Assembly (NCBI GenBank): GCA_018814305.1
Contig: JAHJAA010000045.1
Location: 138,346 to 202,345 of the forward strand
DNA from: Pseudomonadota bacterium
GTDB taxonomy: Bacteria > Desulfobacterota > Desulfobulbia > Desulfobulbales > JAGXFP01
DNA: 64,000 nucleotides
Direction of reading: 5' to 3'
In this document: in pieces, positions 44,216 through 53,644 of the stretch
Layout of the letters: each line of letters starts with the position of its first letter
How positions within the stretch are numbered: position 1 is the first letter of the stretch
The notes under the pieces: model-generated
Database searches by the model: none
What the model saw: the letters and a program-made list of their open reading frames with translations, nothing else
What the model was told of the DNA's origin: nothing
Program-made: the position numbers and the translations under genes

Positions 44216-45553
44216 ATGCACACCTTTCACTCAATACGAATCCAATCCGTCTCGGAATTAACCAGATCGATCAGGGGGTTGCTGGAGACGGAATTTCCTT
44301 TTGTATCGGTGACCGGCGAGATATCAAACCTGCGCAAACCCTCCTCCGGCCATCTTTACTTTACCCTCAAGGATGCCGATGCCCAGATAAAGGCCGTCCT
44401 GTTCCGTCCCCAGCAACGATATCTGAATCTTGAACCGAGGGATGGCCAGGAAGTGGTCTGCCGTGGTCGAATTTCACTCTATGAGCCTCGGGGAGAATAT
44501 CAGATTATTGCTGATACGTTGGAAGAGAAAGGCGCCGGTCTCCTTCAGGCCGCATTCGAAAAACTCAAAAGAGATCTGGCCACAGAAGGTCTTTTTGATC
44601 CGAGTCACAAGCAGGAAATTCCACTTCTCCCCGCTCGAATAACCTTGGTAACTTCCCCGGATGGAGCTGCCGTCCATGATTTTATCACCATGGCAGAACG
44701 ACGTTTCCCTCATTTCCCCCTTGAAATCTATCCGGTTGCAGTCCAGGGCTCCCAGGCTCCGCGGCAGATAATTGACGCCATTGAATGGTTGAATCGGGAA
44801 AGCCGAACCGAACTCATAGTGCTCTGTCGGGGTGGTGGTTCCCTGGAAGACCTCTGGGCTTTTAATGATGAACAACTGGCCCGGGCAATTTATGCCTCAA
44901 CGATCCCGGTGGTCAGTGCGATCGGCCATGAGATTGACTTCACCATCGCTGACTTTGTCGCCGATTATCGGGCCCCCACTCCAACCTCGGCTGCTGAAGC
45001 AGTTGTCCCCGATCGAGACCACCTGACATCCCTCATCCAGACCTGTGGCCAACGACTCATCAAACACCAGAAAGATTTGATTATCAACGCCCGTTTCCGA
45101 GTGAGAAGCCATAAGCGGGTTATTGGGGACCCGTCTCTGCTGTTGAGATCCTTCCGGTACCGATTAGCAAAGACCTCTACCGACATCCACGCCACTCTCT
45201 CCAGAAAATTGGGCAAACATAATAGACTTATCTTTGATCTGGCAGAAAAACTCCAGGGACGAAATCCCGGCCATCAATTGGCAGTTACCCGGCAAAAGCT
45301 CGAAGGCCTGGAGAAACGGTTACAGCTGCAGACCAAAAAATATTTTGAAAAAAGGCACTATACAATTAGAAGTCACGCCGCGCTGCTCGACGCGGTGAGT
45401 CCGCTATCCATTTTGGCTCGAGGGTACTCAATTACAACCATCCTGCCGCAAGGGACCTTGGTTAGAGAGAGTAACCAACTTACAATTGGTGGACAAATTG
45501 AAATTATACTACAACGGGGCAAAGTGAAAGGCACGGTAACTGCGATTGAATAA
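44216..45553 (+). CDS. xseA: Exodeoxyribonuclease VII large subunit
   Basis: 445 residues. N-terminal OB-fold (SVSELTRSIRGLLETEFPFV, GEISNLRKPSSGHLYFTLKD) and the catalytic domain with VTSPDGAAVHDF, RGGGSLEDLWAFNDE and SAIGHEIDFTIADFVAD. It degrades single-stranded DNA with the small subunit XseB. No xseB-like frame follows; the 155-base gap to 45708 shows nothing. Stands alone on the plus strand. Confidence 0.94.
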   Translation: MHTFHSIRIQSVSELTRSIRGLLETEFPFVSVTGEISNLRKPSSGHLYFTLKDADAQIKAVLFRPQQRYLNLEPRDGQEVVCRGRISLYEPRGEYQIIADTLEEKGAGLLQAAFEKLKRDLATEGLFDPSHKQEIPLLPARITLVTSPDGAAVHDFITMAERRFPHFPLEIYPVAVQGSQAPRQIIDAIEWLNRESRTELIVLCRGGGSLEDLWAFNDEQLARAIYASTIPVVSAIGHEIDFTIADFVADYRAPTPTSAAEAVVPDRDHLTSLIQTCGQRLIKHQKDLIINARFRVRSHKRVIGDPSLLLRSFRYRLAKTSTDIHATLSRKLGKHNRLIFDLAEKLQGRNPGHQLAVTRQKLEGLEKRLQLQTKKYFEKRHYTIRSHAALLDAVSPLSILARGYSITTILPQGTLVRESNQLTIGGQIEIILQRGKVKGTVTAIE

Positions 45554-45708
45554 TCGTGACGAGTGCTGGTATTACTTACCCCAATTCACAAGGGCCTAAA
45601 ACGCCATAATTTCCAACGAACATATTTCTCAAAATACTCACAAAAGAAACCACCGCCCTAAGGCTCTTAGAAGCCGTGACAGACAACAAACCCAAATACT
45701 TCTACCAC

Positions 45709-47646
45709 TTAATATTCGGCTTTATCCCACATTTCTTTGACAAAACCGACAATTTTATTCCGCCCGCCCTCTTTGGCCCGATAAAGAGCCACATCGGCAT
45801 ATTTGATGGATTCCCAAAAGCCTTCGGTATCACTCGGGAATTCAGAATATCCAATACTCACAGTCTTCCGTAGAGCACCATCCGGAATATTGATAACCGT
45901 CTTTTCCATTGAGGAGCGAATCCTCTCGGCAAGTTCGGCTATGTCCTCACGCGACTTGACATCAATCAGCAGAACCAGAAACTCTTCTCCCCCGTATCGG
46001 ATAATCATATCCGAGGCCCGGACACAACTCTGAAGGACTTCGGCGGTTTTAATCAACACGATATCCCCGGTTTCATGGCCGTGAGTATCATTGACCTCTT
46101 TGAAAAAATCCATATCACACATCAGGATTCCAACCTTGGTCCGACGACGAAGGGTATTGGCCACCAAGGTATCTGAATAAGACTCCAAAAATCTCCGATT
46201 ATACAGGTCCGTGAGAGGATCCTTGAAGGTTGACTCCTGCAGGGCAGAGGCGAAACGCTTGGCCTCAATCACCGGAGTCGCTTCCCTAATATACCTGTCT
46301 GCACGTTTAACTCGATCCTCAAAATCCTTTTTCTCCACAGCAGAGGCAGCTTTATCACAAAGAAACTGGACGACTCCAACCGCCCTTCCATTGGCAATCA
46401 TGGGAATACAGTGATGATCCATGCGGTCGGAATGAGGAAAAATTTTACATATATCAGGATATTGCAAGGAAGAGACAGGGTGCCCGGTACGTTTCGCCCG
46501 ACAAAAATTCCCGTCATCCAAAATATCGGTATGGCAGACATCCTTGGGATCCGATAAAAAAGCGATCGACATATTGTTTTTACTCCCGGAAACCTCATAT
46601 ATATATAACTTATCGAGCAGATACCGCTCTTGAAGGAGAGTTGCGAGTCTTTGATTGACCTCGGTGGTTGATTCCTCTTCTTCTATCACCGCCTTGAAGG
46701 CATTCAAACTAAAAATATTGTCAATCAGTTTGTTCAGATTCTGGGCCAATTGACCAATTTCATCATGGGTTCTGACCTCTATTCTTTCTGCATGATCGCT
46801 GTCGCCTATGGCAATATGATGAATTTTTTCCGTGATATCAGCCAACGGCGAGACGATTAATATCATGTAAAAAATTGAGCCGATCGACAAGACAATCACG
46901 AGAACAATCCCCACCAGAATAGCTTTATTCTGGGTGCTAGTGATAATTCGTTCTATCTCATTAAAATTAACATTATTGTTATTATTGATCATGATTGCCA
47001 ACGAGGTCACCACCTCGTGCATATCATCAAGGGCATCCACCAGATCGGCAAGGGCTGCATCTAAAACGACTTCATCCTCATCCTCACTTAATTTAGCTGC
47101 AATCAGATTATTAAAGGATTCGGATAGATACGAATATTCCTGGATAATCTCTTCAACAATAGCCTTTACTTGAGAATCCCCAGAGGGGGATACAGCAAAA
47201 ACATCCAGAGTTTTTTGGGATATCTTGGCGACATCCATGATGCTGCCGCCTTTTTGAAGAGCAATAATCATCCGTTCCATTTGGGACAACCGCTCAAGGT
47301 TGGTCCTGACGTTCAAGTCATCTTCCCTGAGTTCATCGGTATCGAGGATATGGAGGAGGGAAATCTTAAAACCGTTCAGACTTCTAAGGACATACTGACT
47401 AATCTTGTACTGGGGTATACTGATGTTATTTAAATCTTGGTTGAGAAGTTTTATTCTGTTCAGAGTAAAATGATTGATGGTAATAAGCAGAGCAAAACCA
47501 ACTATGGAGACAATCAATATGCCAATTAATTTTCCGGCAACACTGGTATCAAGACATTTTCTTAGCAGGCAGCCCAGAATATTACCCCGACTACATTCAA
47601 TCCAATCAAAAAAACCACCTCGACGCTTTCTTTCACCGGCTCCCAT
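45709..47646 (-). CDS. Membrane diguanylate cyclase with HAMP and GAF-like domains
   Basis: About 645 residues. Membrane segments at about 38-60 and 255-277 flank a long helical periplasmic sensor; a HAMP region (IAIGDSDHAERIEVRTHDEI) follows; then a GAF-like domain with several Cys (VCHTDILDDGNFCRAKR, YPDICKIF, HHCIPM), and a C-terminal GGDEF domain. The catalytic motif is RYGGEEF near residue 552, with an RASD inhibitory site five residues before it. It should make cyclic di-GMP and be product-inhibited. The Cys-rich GAF part may bind a metal or cofactor; that is inference. Confidence 0.9.
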   Translation of the reverse strand: MGAGERKRRGGFFDWIECSRGNILGCLLRKCLDTSVAGKLIGILIVSIVGFALLITINHFTLNRIKLLNQDLNNISIPQYKISQYVLRSLNGFKISLLHILDTDELREDDLNVRTNLERLSQMERMIIALQKGGSIMDVAKISQKTLDVFAVSPSGDSQVKAIVEEIIQEYSYLSESFNNLIAAKLSEDEDEVVLDAALADLVDALDDMHEVVTSLAIMINNNNNVNFNEIERIITSTQNKAILVGIVLVIVLSIGSIFYMILIVSPLADITEKIHHIAIGDSDHAERIEVRTHDEIGQLAQNLNKLIDNIFSLNAFKAVIEEEESTTEVNQRLATLLQERYLLDKLYIYEVSGSKNNMSIAFLSDPKDVCHTDILDDGNFCRAKRTGHPVSSLQYPDICKIFPHSDRMDHHCIPMIANGRAVGVVQFLCDKAASAVEKKDFEDRVKRADRYIREATPVIEAKRFASALQESTFKDPLTDLYNRRFLESYSDTLVANTLRRRTKVGILMCDMDFFKEVNDTHGHETGDIVLIKTAEVLQSCVRASDMIIRYGGEEFLVLLIDVKSREDIAELAERIRSSMEKTVINIPDGALRKTVSIGYSEFPSDTEGFWESIKYADVALYRAKEGGRNKIVGFVKEMWDKAEY

Positions 47647-48202
47647 GACCACCTTCCCCCTCTGAAAGACCTGATCTTATAAGGCTATATATAGTCATAT
47701 ACATTCACAGCTCTAAAACGATCACTCCACAAGACAGAATTACATCTCGCGGTTGGCCTTAAACACTAAACATCACTGCCCATCCACAAATTAGTAATGT
47801 ACTTTTTTTAGAGTATCACCATAGACATCTATTTGCATTCTAGAATTACATTCTAGCTTTTTTTCACTCCGCGGTTCTATTCTAAAAGGACATTCCGTAT
47901 TATCAAACAAATAAATAAATCTGAAAAAAGCTCGACAACCACCTCTTCGCCAAATATTGCGACGACAGAAATGAGTCAAAAAAAGGGAAAAAAGAACGCT
48001 GATGAATGGAGGCTGTCCAAAAATAAAGAGGGAGGTTGAAATTAATCGCTCAAAACAGGAGTGGCATTCATGGAGAAGACTCAGAACGATTATCTCGAAG
48101 ATAAAAGATTTTGCTCAAAATAAAACCAGATCGTTGTTGCCCCTGAGAGAAACCGGCCAGATCAGACACCATAGCAAATACCCTTAAATTTCAATGTACA
48201 AA
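47647..48202. other. 556-base intergenic region
   Basis: Contains the plus-strand terminator-like element at 47840-47864 and a repeated AGAATTACAT (47736-47745 and 47842-47851), each followed within 30 bases by CGCGGTT. An open frame at 48002-48187 (plus, 61 codons) is Lys/Arg-rich, lacks a ribosome-binding site and matches nothing I recognise. No tRNA-like fold seen. Confidence 0.5.
47840..47864 (+). terminator. Terminator-like hairpin with no upstream gene
   Basis: CTAGAAT and ATTCTAG form a perfect 7 bp stem with a TAC loop, then C and seven T on the plus strand. The nearest plus-strand gene upstream, xseA, ends over 2 kb away with a minus-strand gene between, so it may end a small RNA or antisense transcript. 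Confidence 0.45.
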
Positions 48203-48586
48203 TCAAGCCTTTTTTTCCCAGAGTTCAAGCCTTTCAAAGGCCAATTGGGCTGCCATGAACAGCATTTCCAGCTTGACCGGTTTGGTGAAATAATCATCAA
48301 AACCGGCCTCCCGACTGTCAGCTAATTCAAAAAGCGAGGCATAACCGGTCATGGCATATATACTTGCCAGAGGGCTGTCTTTCCGAATCTTCCTACACAA
48401 ATCCATCCCGCTCATCCCGGGTAATTTTAGATCCAGGAACATAACCTGGGTATCAGGAGTGATCTTTGCCAATGCCTCTTCAGCATCTGTAGCGGCAATG
48501 ACTTCATATCCCTGAGTCACAAAGGCTTTGGCCAACATGTCTCGGATAACTTCTTCATCATCAACTACAAGAATTTTTTTGGTCAT
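48203..48586 (-). CDS. Stand-alone response regulator receiver protein
   Basis: 127 residues, receiver domain only (CheY-like). KKILVVDDEEVIRDMLAKAF at the N-terminus, phosphoacceptor Asp in MFLDLKLPGMSG near residue 52, AMTGYA and a C-terminal FTKPVKLEML with the conserved Lys-Pro. It has no output domain, so it must work by protein contact. It lies 47 bases behind the receiver-DHp gene and probably shares its transcript; the two may exchange phosphate. Confidence 0.9.
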   Translation of the reverse strand: MTKKILVVDDEEVIRDMLAKAFVTQGYEVIAATDAEEALAKITPDTQVMFLDLKLPGMSGMDLCRKIRKDSPLASIYAMTGYASLFELADSREAGFDDYFTKPVKLEMLFMAAQLAFERLELWEKKA

Positions 48587-48632
48587 CTGTCCTGTTCCTG
48601 GAAGAAATAGTATGTGGAGGAAAGGCTGCTGC

Positions 48633-49343
48633 TTATAATATTTTTTGGCTCTCGAGGGGGCCTTCCGAGGAGGACTTGGCTATATCGACTATATTGCTGC
48701 CCCCCAAATACTCTTTCGCCTTATATCGGGTGATGTTCATGAGTTGGGCTGTAATCTTCCCCATCCTTTCTATTTGCTCATTGATCGTCCGAATATAGCG
48801 GTAGTTTGGGTCTTTCTCCGAAGTGTTGCGAAGTAAAATATCTGAGTACCCCATCACAGCGTGAAGTGGTTGGTTTAATTCATGACATACCGCTCCAGCC
48901 AACTCAAGAACACCTGTAAGTTTCTCACGTTCAAAATTCTTCTGCAACAATACTTTCTGGTATAATGCGGATTTGACCCTGACAAGCAGCTCGATTCTCT
49001 CTACGGGTTTCCCGATATAATCCGAACAACCGGCCTCAAAGGCCTGCTGCAGAACTTGATCAGAGGGAGATCCGGTGACGAATATAATGGGAATCTGCAT
49101 GGTCCTTTGTTCCGCAAGGAGAATCCGGCAGACCTCAATACCACTCATTCCTGGCATACTGATATCCAACAGGATAATATCCGGCTGCCCATTAATAGCC
49201 TTCTCGATACACTCCTCACCGCTGCTTGCTTCAACGAGAAGAAACCCTTCAGCCTCCAAGATCTGGGCAATGATCAATCGGCTTATTTTTTCGTCATCGA
49301 CAACGAGAATCGTCATGGAACGAGTATCAAAATGACTGGTCAT
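48633..49343 (-). CDS. Receiver-HisKA protein lacking an ATPase domain
   Basis: About 236 residues. Receiver domain with Asp in ILLDISMPGMSG and Lys-Pro in YIGKPVERIELL, followed by a HisKA-type dimerisation domain with a candidate phospho-His in GAVCHELNQPLHAVMGYSDI. The frame then ends after about 60 residues with no N, G1 or G2 box, and the next gene starts 47 bases on, so it is not a frameshifted kinase. It could be a phosphotransfer or scaffold protein. The start at 49343 has AGGTGG upstream; an ATG at 49376 does not. Confidence 0.82.
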   Translation of the reverse strand: MTSHFDTRSMTILVVDDEKISRLIIAQILEAEGFLLVEASSGEECIEKAINGQPDIILLDISMPGMSGIEVCRILLAEQRTMQIPIIFVTGSPSDQVLQQAFEAGCSDYIGKPVERIELLVRVKSALYQKVLLQKNFEREKLTGVLELAGAVCHELNQPLHAVMGYSDILLRNTSEKDPNYRYIRTINEQIERMGKITAQLMNITRYKAKEYLGGSNIVDIAKSSSEGPLESQKIL

Positions 49344-49550
49344 GGCGCCACCTGGAAAAAGCTTTAAAAGATGCATGTACTAAAATTTAAGCACAAAATA
49401 TTTGTCGGGTCCATGAAAAACTTCTATCTCCAGCCAAGAGGATCACCCCACAATGTTTTTGCAAAATCAACCCAAATCGGTTAGTTATGCTCTCTTACTT
49501 TTCGTTGCACCCAATAGCAAATCAACCATATAGTTGACGGAGGAAAAAAA

Positions 49551-50633
49551 ATGCCTGCCCGTATCCATAATTTCAGTGCCGGTCCTGCTACTCTCCCCAT
49601 GGAGGTTCTTGAGCAGGCCGCTCGGGATATAGTCAATTTCAACGACAAGGGAATCGGCTTGATCGAAATGAGCCATCGGAGTAAAGACTTTATCGCCGTG
49701 GCCGATGAAACCGAATCTCTTCTCCGAGAAATTCTTGGGGTCCCTGCTCATTTTAAGGTTCTTTTTCTCCAGGGAGGCGCTTCCCTGCAATTTGCCATGG
49801 TTCCAATGAACCTCCTGGGGCCCGGGAAAAAAGGGGCCTATCTCAACACCGGAACCTGGTCAAAAAAAGCCATTAAAGAAGCCCGACTGTTCGGAGACGT
49901 ACAAGTGGCGTACTCCAGCGAAGAAAGCAACTTCAACCATGTCCCATCACCAAACGAATATCAGGTCGACGAAGACGCCGAATATCTTTACTATGTCTCA
50001 AATAATACCATCTTCGGCACCCAGTTCCATGCGATACCACAAGTTGCCCCAATGTTGATCTGCGACATGTCCTCAGACATTCTTTCTCGATCCTTTGATT
50101 TTTCACCTTTCGGGCTGATCTTTGCCGGGGCCCAAAAGAACATGGGACCTGCCGGTTGTACCGTGGTCTTCATCCGCGAAGACCTCCTCGATCACACCCC
50201 GGCTGGTGTTGCAACCATGTTAAAATATAAAACCCATGCCGATGCCGACTCAATGTTCAATACCCCTCCCTGCTTTGCCATCCACGTCATTGGCCTGGTC
50301 CTGAAATGGATCAAGAAAAACGGGGGACTCGCGGCTCTTGAGCAAAAAAACCGCGAAAAGGCCGCCCTTCTATACCAGACCATTGATAATTCAAGTTTTT
50401 ATCGTGGTCATGCCCGATCTGATTCCCGATCCAATATGAATATCACCTTTAACCTTCCGACTCCAGAACTTGAAGCTCAGTTCATCAAAGAAGCCACTGC
50501 CCTGGGCCTTGATGGGCTTAAAGGTCATCGATCGGTGGGTGGATGCCGAGCCTCGATATACAACGCCTTCCCAAAAGAAGGCATTGTAAAACTGATTGAC
50601 TTCATGGGTGATTTCGAGAAGAAAAACCGCTAA
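49551..50633 (+). CDS. serC: Phosphoserine aminotransferase
   Basis: 360 residues, PLP enzyme of the class V fold. HNFSAGPATLPMEVLEQAA at the N-terminus, SHRSKDFIAV, and AGAQKNMGPAG with the PLP-binding Lys. It transaminates 3-phosphohydroxypyruvate to phosphoserine (and serves pyridoxal synthesis). A strong GGAGG lies 8 bases upstream. First of three closely spaced plus-strand genes with a radical SAM gene and rlmN. Confidence 0.96.
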   Translation: MPARIHNFSAGPATLPMEVLEQAARDIVNFNDKGIGLIEMSHRSKDFIAVADETESLLREILGVPAHFKVLFLQGGASLQFAMVPMNLLGPGKKGAYLNTGTWSKKAIKEARLFGDVQVAYSSEESNFNHVPSPNEYQVDEDAEYLYYVSNNTIFGTQFHAIPQVAPMLICDMSSDILSRSFDFSPFGLIFAGAQKNMGPAGCTVVFIREDLLDHTPAGVATMLKYKTHADADSMFNTPPCFAIHVIGLVLKWIKKNGGLAALEQKNREKAALLYQTIDNSSFYRGHARSDSRSNMNITFNLPTPELEAQFIKEATALGLDGLKGHRSVGGCRASIYNAFPKEGIVKLIDFMGDFEKKNR

Positions 50634-50657
50634 CAGGCTTGGGCGAAGGCGTTATAG

Positions 50658-51527
50658 ATGCATTACAAAGGCAACGTCATCCGCCCACCCAGCGAAGCGG
50701 ACAGTATCATTCTCCAAGTCACCTTGGGGTGCTCCCACAATCGTTGCCGCTTCTGTCTCACCTACCGAGGGCAATCCTTTCGTCTCAAAGACCAAAAGGT
50801 CCTGGACGAAGACCTTGCCTTTGCCGAGCGTTACTGCCAAAGACAACGCCGAGTGTTTCTTGCGGACGGCGATGTCCTGAGCCTGCCCCAGGCAACGCTT
50901 GTCAATCTTTTGGGACAGATCCGGAACCGACTGCCCTGGGTCAATCGCATTGCCCTCTACGGAAACGCCAAGAATATTATCCGTAAATCAATTGCCGATC
51001 TCACCGCCCTGAAGAATCTGGGCCTGGCTCGAGTCTATATGGGAGTGGAAAGCGGGGATGATCAGACCCTCGCTGAAATCTGCAAAGGAGCCGACTCAAA
51101 GATCCTTCTCGCGGCAGGACAACTGGTTCGGGAGGCCGGGCTTTTCTTATCGACAACTGTCCTTCTAGGCATCGCTGGGGCAGATCGTTCACTGCCACAC
51201 GCCATGGCCACCGGGGAACTGATCAGTGCCATGCAACCCAATCAGGTCGGAGTCCTGACCCTAATGCTACTTCCGGGCACGCCCCTTTATGACGATGCAA
51301 CCGAAGGAAGATTCTCGCTTCCGGATCAGGATCAACTTTTACTGGAATTAGCAACCATGGTCAGATACATCAATCTTCCCAGAGTTCAATTCCAAAGCAA
51401 CCATGCCTCAAACTATTTACCGATTAATTGCCGTCTGCCCCGAGACAGAAATCAGGTCCTCGCAGCAATAGAACTCGCCCGCTCCGGCAAAATTGCCCTT
51501 AAGCCGGAACATTTACGTGCCCTCTAA
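50658..51527 (+). CDS. Radical SAM protein of unknown function
   Basis: 289 residues. The cluster motif is VTLGCSHNRCRFCLTYRG, that is C-x4-C-x2-C rather than the usual C-x3-C-x2-C, near residues 25-34; ALYGNAKNII and VYMGVESGDDQTLAEI (SAM-binding GxE type) follow. The spacing belongs to a known but poorly described branch of radical SAM proteins with the GCSHNxCxFC signature. Between serC and rlmN, 24 and 7 bases from each, it is probably co-transcribed. Substrate unknown. Confidence 0.85.
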   Translation: MHYKGNVIRPPSEADSIILQVTLGCSHNRCRFCLTYRGQSFRLKDQKVLDEDLAFAERYCQRQRRVFLADGDVLSLPQATLVNLLGQIRNRLPWVNRIALYGNAKNIIRKSIADLTALKNLGLARVYMGVESGDDQTLAEICKGADSKILLAAGQLVREAGLFLSTTVLLGIAGADRSLPHAMATGELISAMQPNQVGVLTLMLLPGTPLYDDATEGRFSLPDQDQLLLELATMVRYINLPRVQFQSNHASNYLPINCRLPRDRNQVLAAIELARSGKIALKPEHLRAL

Positions 51528-51534
51528 GGATGCC

Positions 51535-52593
51535 ATGTCTAAAACTGATCTTAAAAACCTGACCCGACTGCAATTACATGACTATGTTCGGGACTTTGGC
51601 CTCTCATCTTTTAGGGGACAACAGATATTTTCCTGGCTCTATCGCCCAGGGGTAAGCACCTTTACCGAGATGACCGATCTCTCTAAAGAGCTACGGGCTA
51701 CCCTGGATGACCAGGCTTTGATCAGTTATTTACACCCGGAGAAGCTGGAGCGCTCCGAGGACGGCACTTTAAAATTTGCTTTTCGCCTGGACGATGGAGC
51801 GGTGATCGAATCGGTCCTCATTCCGGAAGAGGACCGCAATACTCTGTGCGTCTCATCCCAGGTGGGATGCGCCATGGGGTGCCGCTTCTGCCTAACCGGG
51901 ACCATGGGATTGAAACGCAATCTCACCCCAGCGGAAATCGTCAATCAAATCTGCGCCGTAATAGACTATCTGACCAAGAATGATCCAACCGATCAGGACC
52001 ACCATGCCAAGGGTAGGGTCAGCAATCTGGTCTTCATGGGTATGGGAGAACCACTGGCCAACTTCGAAAATCTGCTGACCTCCCTGGAAATTATCATGGA
52101 CCAGCGGGGTCTTGATTTCTCAGCTCGACGGGTCACCGTTTCAACCTGTGGCCTCGTTCCCAGGATGCATGATCTGGGTGAAAAAGCCCCGGTGAACCTG
52201 GCCGTTTCACTTCACTCCGTTAACGATCAGATCCGCGACCAACTCATGCCGATAAATAAGAAATATCCGGTTGAGGTCCTGCTGGAGGCCTGCCGGAGTT
52301 ATCCAATGCCCCAGAGGAAGATGATCATGTTTGAATATATCTTGATCAAGGGGGTCAACGACTCAGATCAGGACGCCAGGCAACTGGCGGCCAGACTCAA
52401 GGATATCCGCTGTAAGATCAATCTGCTCCCCATGAACTCCTGCCCCGGTCTCCCCTATGAGCGACCAGCCATGGCCAGGATCGAGGCCTTTCAGCAGATT
52501 CTCTGGAAGGCCGGCTATTCGGTCTTTATCCGATTTAGCCGAGGTAGTGATATATCAGCGGCCTGTGGCCAGCTTGCGGGTAAAATGTCCTGA
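51535..52593 (+). CDS. rlmN: Dual-specificity RNA methyltransferase RlmN
   Basis: 352 residues. The radical SAM motif is CAMGCRFCLTGT (C-x3-C-x2-C); LVFMGMGEPLANFENL and RVTVSTCGLVPRM follow, and the C-terminal Cys in SAACGQLAG completes the methyl-transfer pair. It methylates C2 of A2503 in 23S rRNA and A37 in some tRNAs. The start at 51535 (MSKTDL) has AAGGA 4 bases upstream. Confidence 0.95.
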   Translation: MSKTDLKNLTRLQLHDYVRDFGLSSFRGQQIFSWLYRPGVSTFTEMTDLSKELRATLDDQALISYLHPEKLERSEDGTLKFAFRLDDGAVIESVLIPEEDRNTLCVSSQVGCAMGCRFCLTGTMGLKRNLTPAEIVNQICAVIDYLTKNDPTDQDHHAKGRVSNLVFMGMGEPLANFENLLTSLEIIMDQRGLDFSARRVTVSTCGLVPRMHDLGEKAPVNLAVSLHSVNDQIRDQLMPINKKYPVEVLLEACRSYPMPQRKMIMFEYILIKGVNDSDQDARQLAARLKDIRCKINLLPMNSCPGLPYERPAMARIEAFQQILWKAGYSVFIRFSRGSDISAACGQLAGKMS

Positions 52594-52929
52594 GCGACAC
52601 GCGTTGAATCATATTCCCATTACCCCCATTCTTTTAATTTGCCCGTCAAATCACCGTGGTTCTCCGCAAGGTGCACAAAAGGACGTCACAGACAAGAAAA
52701 TGGTACTTTTTGGGCAAGGGAAAGAGAGCTGATAAACTGATAAAAACAAGAGAGGGTAAACCAAGCGGGACAATCTTATGGATCAAATACAATTCTCGCG
52801 ATAATCAAAAACAAAGCGTTCATTAGCTGGTTCAAACCATCTAACACTCCAGACACCTTCTCTTATGACCACAGCAAGACCATAGCTACGACTATCCCAT
52901 GAGCCAATTACGAGGCACATTCCTTTCAA
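52594..52929. other. 336-base intergenic region, convergent genes
   Basis: Lies between rlmN (plus) and a response regulator (minus). A weak plus-strand hairpin (CACC-GTGG/CCGC-GGTG, about 52657-52678) lacks a T-run. I see no gene, repeat or clear terminator. Confidence 0.4.
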
Positions 52930-53292
52930 TCAATCGGCAATAACGGTGGCCATGATTTCGCGTAATTGATGCAGATCAAAGGGTTTGTTCAAAAAGCCAT
53001 GAATTTGATTTCTAGGCCCCAAGGCAAGTTCATCGGGCATGGCCCCACTGCAAATAACCACTTTAAGGCCCGGCTGCAGTTTGAGCATTCGTGGGAGAAG
53101 TTCTTCGCCTGTCATATCCGGCAAGGTCAAATCAAGCAGGAGGAGGTCAAACGATCCGGCAGCTGATTCCATGGCCTCAAGGGCACCACTACCATCACCC
53201 ACGGCAGTTACTTCATACCCCAGAACCTCAAGAAGTTCCTTGGTGGTTTCCATAACCAGATAATCATCTTCCACCAGCAAAACTCGTCGCAC
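52930..53292 (-). CDS. Stand-alone response regulator receiver protein
   Basis: 120 residues, receiver domain only: RRVLLVEDDYLVMETTKELL, phosphoacceptor Asp in LLLLDLTLPDMTGEELL, and a C-terminal LNKPFDLHQL with Lys-Pro. The GTG at 53292 is chosen because GGAGG lies 6 bases upstream; a longer frame to 53313 has none. No kinase gene is adjacent. The gap 53293-53540 to the terminator shows nothing further. Confidence 0.85.
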   Translation of the reverse strand: MRRVLLVEDDYLVMETTKELLEVLGYEVTAVGDGSGALEAMESAAGSFDLLLLDLTLPDMTGEELLPRMLKLQPGLKVVICSGAMPDELALGPRNQIHGFLNKPFDLHQLREIMATVIAD

Positions 53293-53540
53293 GAGACACC
53301 TCCACGACTCCAAATTGACTCATATCCGGTTACATTCCCAGAGGATCATGCAACCTCTCCCCCCCACTTTTATCATCGAGTAATCATACGATATGAGGGT
53401 AATACTTCAAACTATCCGAGATATCCATTAACTCCCCGTTCTATTCTTAGCACAACACCACCTGAAAGAGATAGAAACAATCACCAATCAAGTGATGTTT
53501 TGTACCAGAAAAATCCGAAAAGGCTTGATATTCATAGATC

Positions 53541-53584
53541 AAAAATAAATGCGGGAAAAAAACCTTACGATCCTTTTCCCGCAT
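53541..53584 (-). terminator. Strong intrinsic terminator of the acs-fdh-hdr operon
   Basis: On the minus strand ATGCGGGAAAA (53574-53584) and TTTTCCCGCAT (53549-53559) form a perfect 11 bp stem, followed by TTATTTTT. It lies 60 bases behind the mvhD stop and ends the run that begins beyond the right edge. Confidence 0.82.
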
Positions 53585-53644
53585 AACACTTTGAAATAAA
53601 CACACAAAGTCCTTACATCATGTTCGGAGCAAAAAATCCGATTA

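Noticed and set aside
48002-48187. Plus-strand 61-codon frame, possible transposase remnant
   Set aside because: Basic and without any motif, ribosome-binding site or flanking repeat; nothing supports a gene or mobile element.
48633-49343. Frameshifted hybrid histidine kinase
   Set aside because: The 46 bases to the next gene cannot hold an ATPase domain in any frame, and the following gene is an intact receiver.
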